A stretch of DNA of 64,000 nt from Ipomoea triloba. Taxonomy: Eukaryota; Streptophyta; Magnoliopsida; Solanales; Convolvulaceae. Shown here piece after piece: positions 61,500 through 64,000 of the stretch. The notes under the pieces are model-generated. The model made no database searches and had not been told where the DNA came from. It worked only from the letters and a program-made list of their open reading frames with translations. Position 1 is the stretch's first letter. The number at the start of each line of letters is the position of its first letter. The position numbers and the translations under genes are program-made. The stretch is taken from assembly GCF_003576645.1 (NCBI RefSeq), contig NC_044929.1, positions 4,029,279 through 4,093,278 of the forward strand, given 5' to 3'.

Positions 61500-63380
61500 T
61501 TGAGAGACTATCAGCAGAGCCATAGAAAATATAACAAACAGGTAACAACCTTCTGTACATTGAGAAAATTGAGGTTATTCAGATATATCTTTTACCAGGA
61601 AATTACTCTTTTTTTTTTTGAAAACAGGAAATTACATTTATAACTTTTTTACGTCTTTATAAATTTTTCATCGTAAATTTTTTATTCTATAGTATTAATT
61701 ACATTATTTAGTTTAAAAGTTTATGGTGATTAATATATATAAAATAAAACCAGCTATGTAATATTTTCTACCCATTCTTGCTAATGGCGACGTATTTAGA
61801 TTCCTATTTTCTTTAATATATATTTAAATAATAATTAAGTTATAAATAATTATAATAGTTGGGAGTGGCATTTTTTTTTTTTGTATACGTGATATGACTC
61901 TTTTTTATTTTTATACGTGATATGACTCTAGCTATTCACAATTATTTTAGAAAAATTGATACGTGATATGATTTATATTATTATATTATTATTAAAATAA
62001 ATATGTGAAAAAGGAGATAATTTTAATAAGCATTAAGATGTGAAAAGAAAATTAGAATCAAACTGTATTTTAAAGTTGTTTTAAATTACCTGATTTAAAA
62101 ATGTGTTTTTACCCATAAGTGATTTAGTTAATTTTTTAATTTTCAAAATAAATATATTTCAAAGGTTAAAAAAAATTAAACAATAGTCTGGAATTAAAAA
62201 TACTTAAAATTTAAAAATGATGAATTTCAGGACAGATAACACCAATCTCCAATATTTTCAATAGCCACAATCTTGGTCAACACCCAAAAGCTACCGATCT
62301 ATAGGTTTACAATTTGAAATAATAATGTGAGAAGGAATAGCGATGATTTAAAATTACATTTGTGTTGACAATTCTATTAATCTAAAATTATACAGTACAC
62401 CTCATGAGCATTGTACAATTGACTAATGGTGCGAATATTTAATTAGTATTCCATTGTTTATCTTATTTGCTATTGTTGATGATGATTTTGTTGATGTACT
62501 AAGTGAAACTTTTGGTGTAGGATCCGTATCCAATCTTATAATGAAACTTAAGAGTTTAGAAATTATTTACAAAACTATAAATATTATTAAATATTCAAAT
62601 TTAGTAATAGTTAATGTTTGAAATAAAAAAAAATACGTACAATAATTTGAAATCACGAATTTGTTCACAATTATTATCCATCATAAGCTTAGTAGCACCA
62701 AATGTATTAATATGTATAGTTTCTGTTTGTTTCGTACAATATAAACATAATACCATTACAACTTTAAAACAAACAAATCAAATCAGTCAACTATAACCTT
62801 ATATTTGGTATTAATATTTGGGAATCTACTTTTTATCATTTCTATTAAATATTTTAATTTGTGTATTACAGGAGCTCAATGGACAAACATAGTGACAAAA
62901 ATAGCAATAGATATGTTGAAAACTGGTAATTGATTTTTTACTTAGTGTATGCTAAGGTTATTCATAACACTTAGCTTATAATTCATGCATGCATAAGAAT
63001 TAATATATGTTAGAGTAAAATACAATATCTGAAAAACAAATTAAATGAAAAATTTAATAGTAAATAACAATAAATAATACATCCACATCTTCAAAAACAT
63101 ATTCTAAGGTTGTGGTATACGCTCCTCAATTGTTCTTGACCTCGTACAGTCTACCCTTATTGCATATGCAATATTGTAGGCGTTTATGGCATTGAACAAA
63201 ACAAAAGTTGGGACCATTATGTGCATTTTTTTTTATGGCTAAAATAATAAGAGATAAAATGGTGGAGCTACGGTGAATATTTCTTGGAATGAATGTCTTA
63301 TATAGTAGTAACGTAATGGTTTAGATAGAAAGTAAAGTAATTAAGGTAATAACATTATTATTATTATTATTACGACTACT
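61500..63380. other. AT-rich region upstream of PME3, no gene seen
   Basis: 61500-61760 still shows weak similarity to the PME1/PME2 upstream DNA (ATAACAAACA..AACAACCTTC, TTATTCTATAGTATTAATTACATTATTTAG). Beyond this there is a short duplication near 61878-61935 (ATACGTGATATGACTC twice) and otherwise anonymous AT-rich DNA. Confidence 0.55.
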
Positions 63381-63387
63381 ACTACTA

Positions 63388-63933
63388 CTAGTGGTTTACC
63401 CATGTGATGCACGAACAAAAATATGTTATTATGAATTTAAATAAAAAATTGAAAAAAAAATATAAATATTTTAAAATGTACAATATAATAATATAGTTGT
63501 AATTCCATATATTTGGTTAAGTATCTATTTCCATAGCATATAAAATTTAAATTTAAATTTTGTATAATTAATATAGTCTCTAATTAATCATTTACACATT
63601 TAGATAAATTTATATAAAAATTTTACATAATTAATTTCATTTATTCCGTCCTATATGTATTTCATATATATTATAATTCCAAATATGAATAATAACTAAG
63701 AAAATTATATTTAAAAAATGCAAACGTTAGTTTTTGTATTAGTAAAAAAAATTCAACGATCCATGTTTAATTGTAATTATACAATTATTATTATAATTAT
63801 TAGCTTATTTATCATAATAATTATTAGTCAACTATATTAATATATGCATAATTAATTTTTTAATTACTGTAATAATTATTAGATAATTAAACTAATATTG
63901 TGTAATTATACTTTAATACTCCAAATATAAATG

Positions 63934-64000
<67 letters not shown>
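63388..64000 (-). mobile_element. Probable non-autonomous Helitron, 3' end at 63388, (TA)n at window edge
   Basis: Read on the minus strand, the sequence ends in a hairpin-capable CGTGCATCACATGGG, then CTAG followed by T (63391-63388), as does the helicase-bearing element at 13294. 63740-63935 resembles 12930-13080 in inverted orientation. The (TA)n from ~63936 runs to the window edge, so the 5' end is not seen. Confidence 0.45.

Overview
This is a stretch of plant nuclear genome, almost certainly from a eudicot. Its genes are split by many short introns with GT/AG borders inside very AT-rich DNA. The proteins belong to plant families (WAT1 transporter, serine-carboxypeptidase-like acyltransferase, PMEI-pectinesterase), and the space between and inside genes is full of MITEs, Helitron ends, tRNA-derived SINEs and (TA)n runs. 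The assembly has two N gaps (17211-17708 and 18154-18716), both ending in (TA)n. I cannot name the species. A Solanales/Convolvulaceae origin is only an impression.

Left part (1-26000). A WAT1-type (EamA/drug-metabolite) transporter runs off the left edge on the minus strand; six of its exons are visible. Next comes a dispersed cluster of four copies of a small four-helix 'PGG-domain' membrane protein gene, all on the minus strand. One copy is intact (12099-12611), one has a frameshift, one has lost its start and carries a stop, and one lacks its C-terminus. A decayed Copia reverse-transcriptase fragment and a decayed Helitron helicase lie among them. A complete 14-exon serine-carboxypeptidase-like gene (14788-20484, minus) sits between PGG copies; its introns hold several MITEs and both assembly gaps.

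Middle part (26000-46000). Two housekeeping genes face away from each other: a 20-exon threonyl-tRNA synthetase (26035-35526, minus, possibly dual-targeted through two in-frame start codons) and a 10-exon adenylosuccinate lyase of purine synthesis (39172-45292, plus, probable plastid transit peptide). I worked out exon phases for both and they are fully consistent.

Right part (46000-64000). Three single-exon PMEI-pectinesterase genes lie in tandem on the minus strand (47033-49291, 55147-57066, 59440-61386). They are noticeably GC-rich against their surroundings. Genes 1 and 2 lie in a recent ~3.3-kb segmental duplication. Between signal sequence and PMEI domain, gene 1 carries an 11-unit in-frame coding minisatellite (540 bp, with a higher-order repeat), gene 2 carries 4 units, and gene 3 has an unrelated Ser/Gly/Cys-rich linker. 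A 599-bp MITE sits upstream of gene 2 and is absent from the matching place upstream of gene 1, so the insertion and its 3-bp target duplication can be read directly. The spacer between genes 1 and 2 holds two strongly palindromic foldback elements and what looks like a fragment of a plant mitochondrial linear-plasmid DNA polymerase.

The most unusual signals are the pectinesterase pro-region minisatellite, the palindrome-ended GGACCATGGTCC element family, the nested Helitron whose empty site is visible elsewhere in the window, and the plasmid-type polymerase relic.
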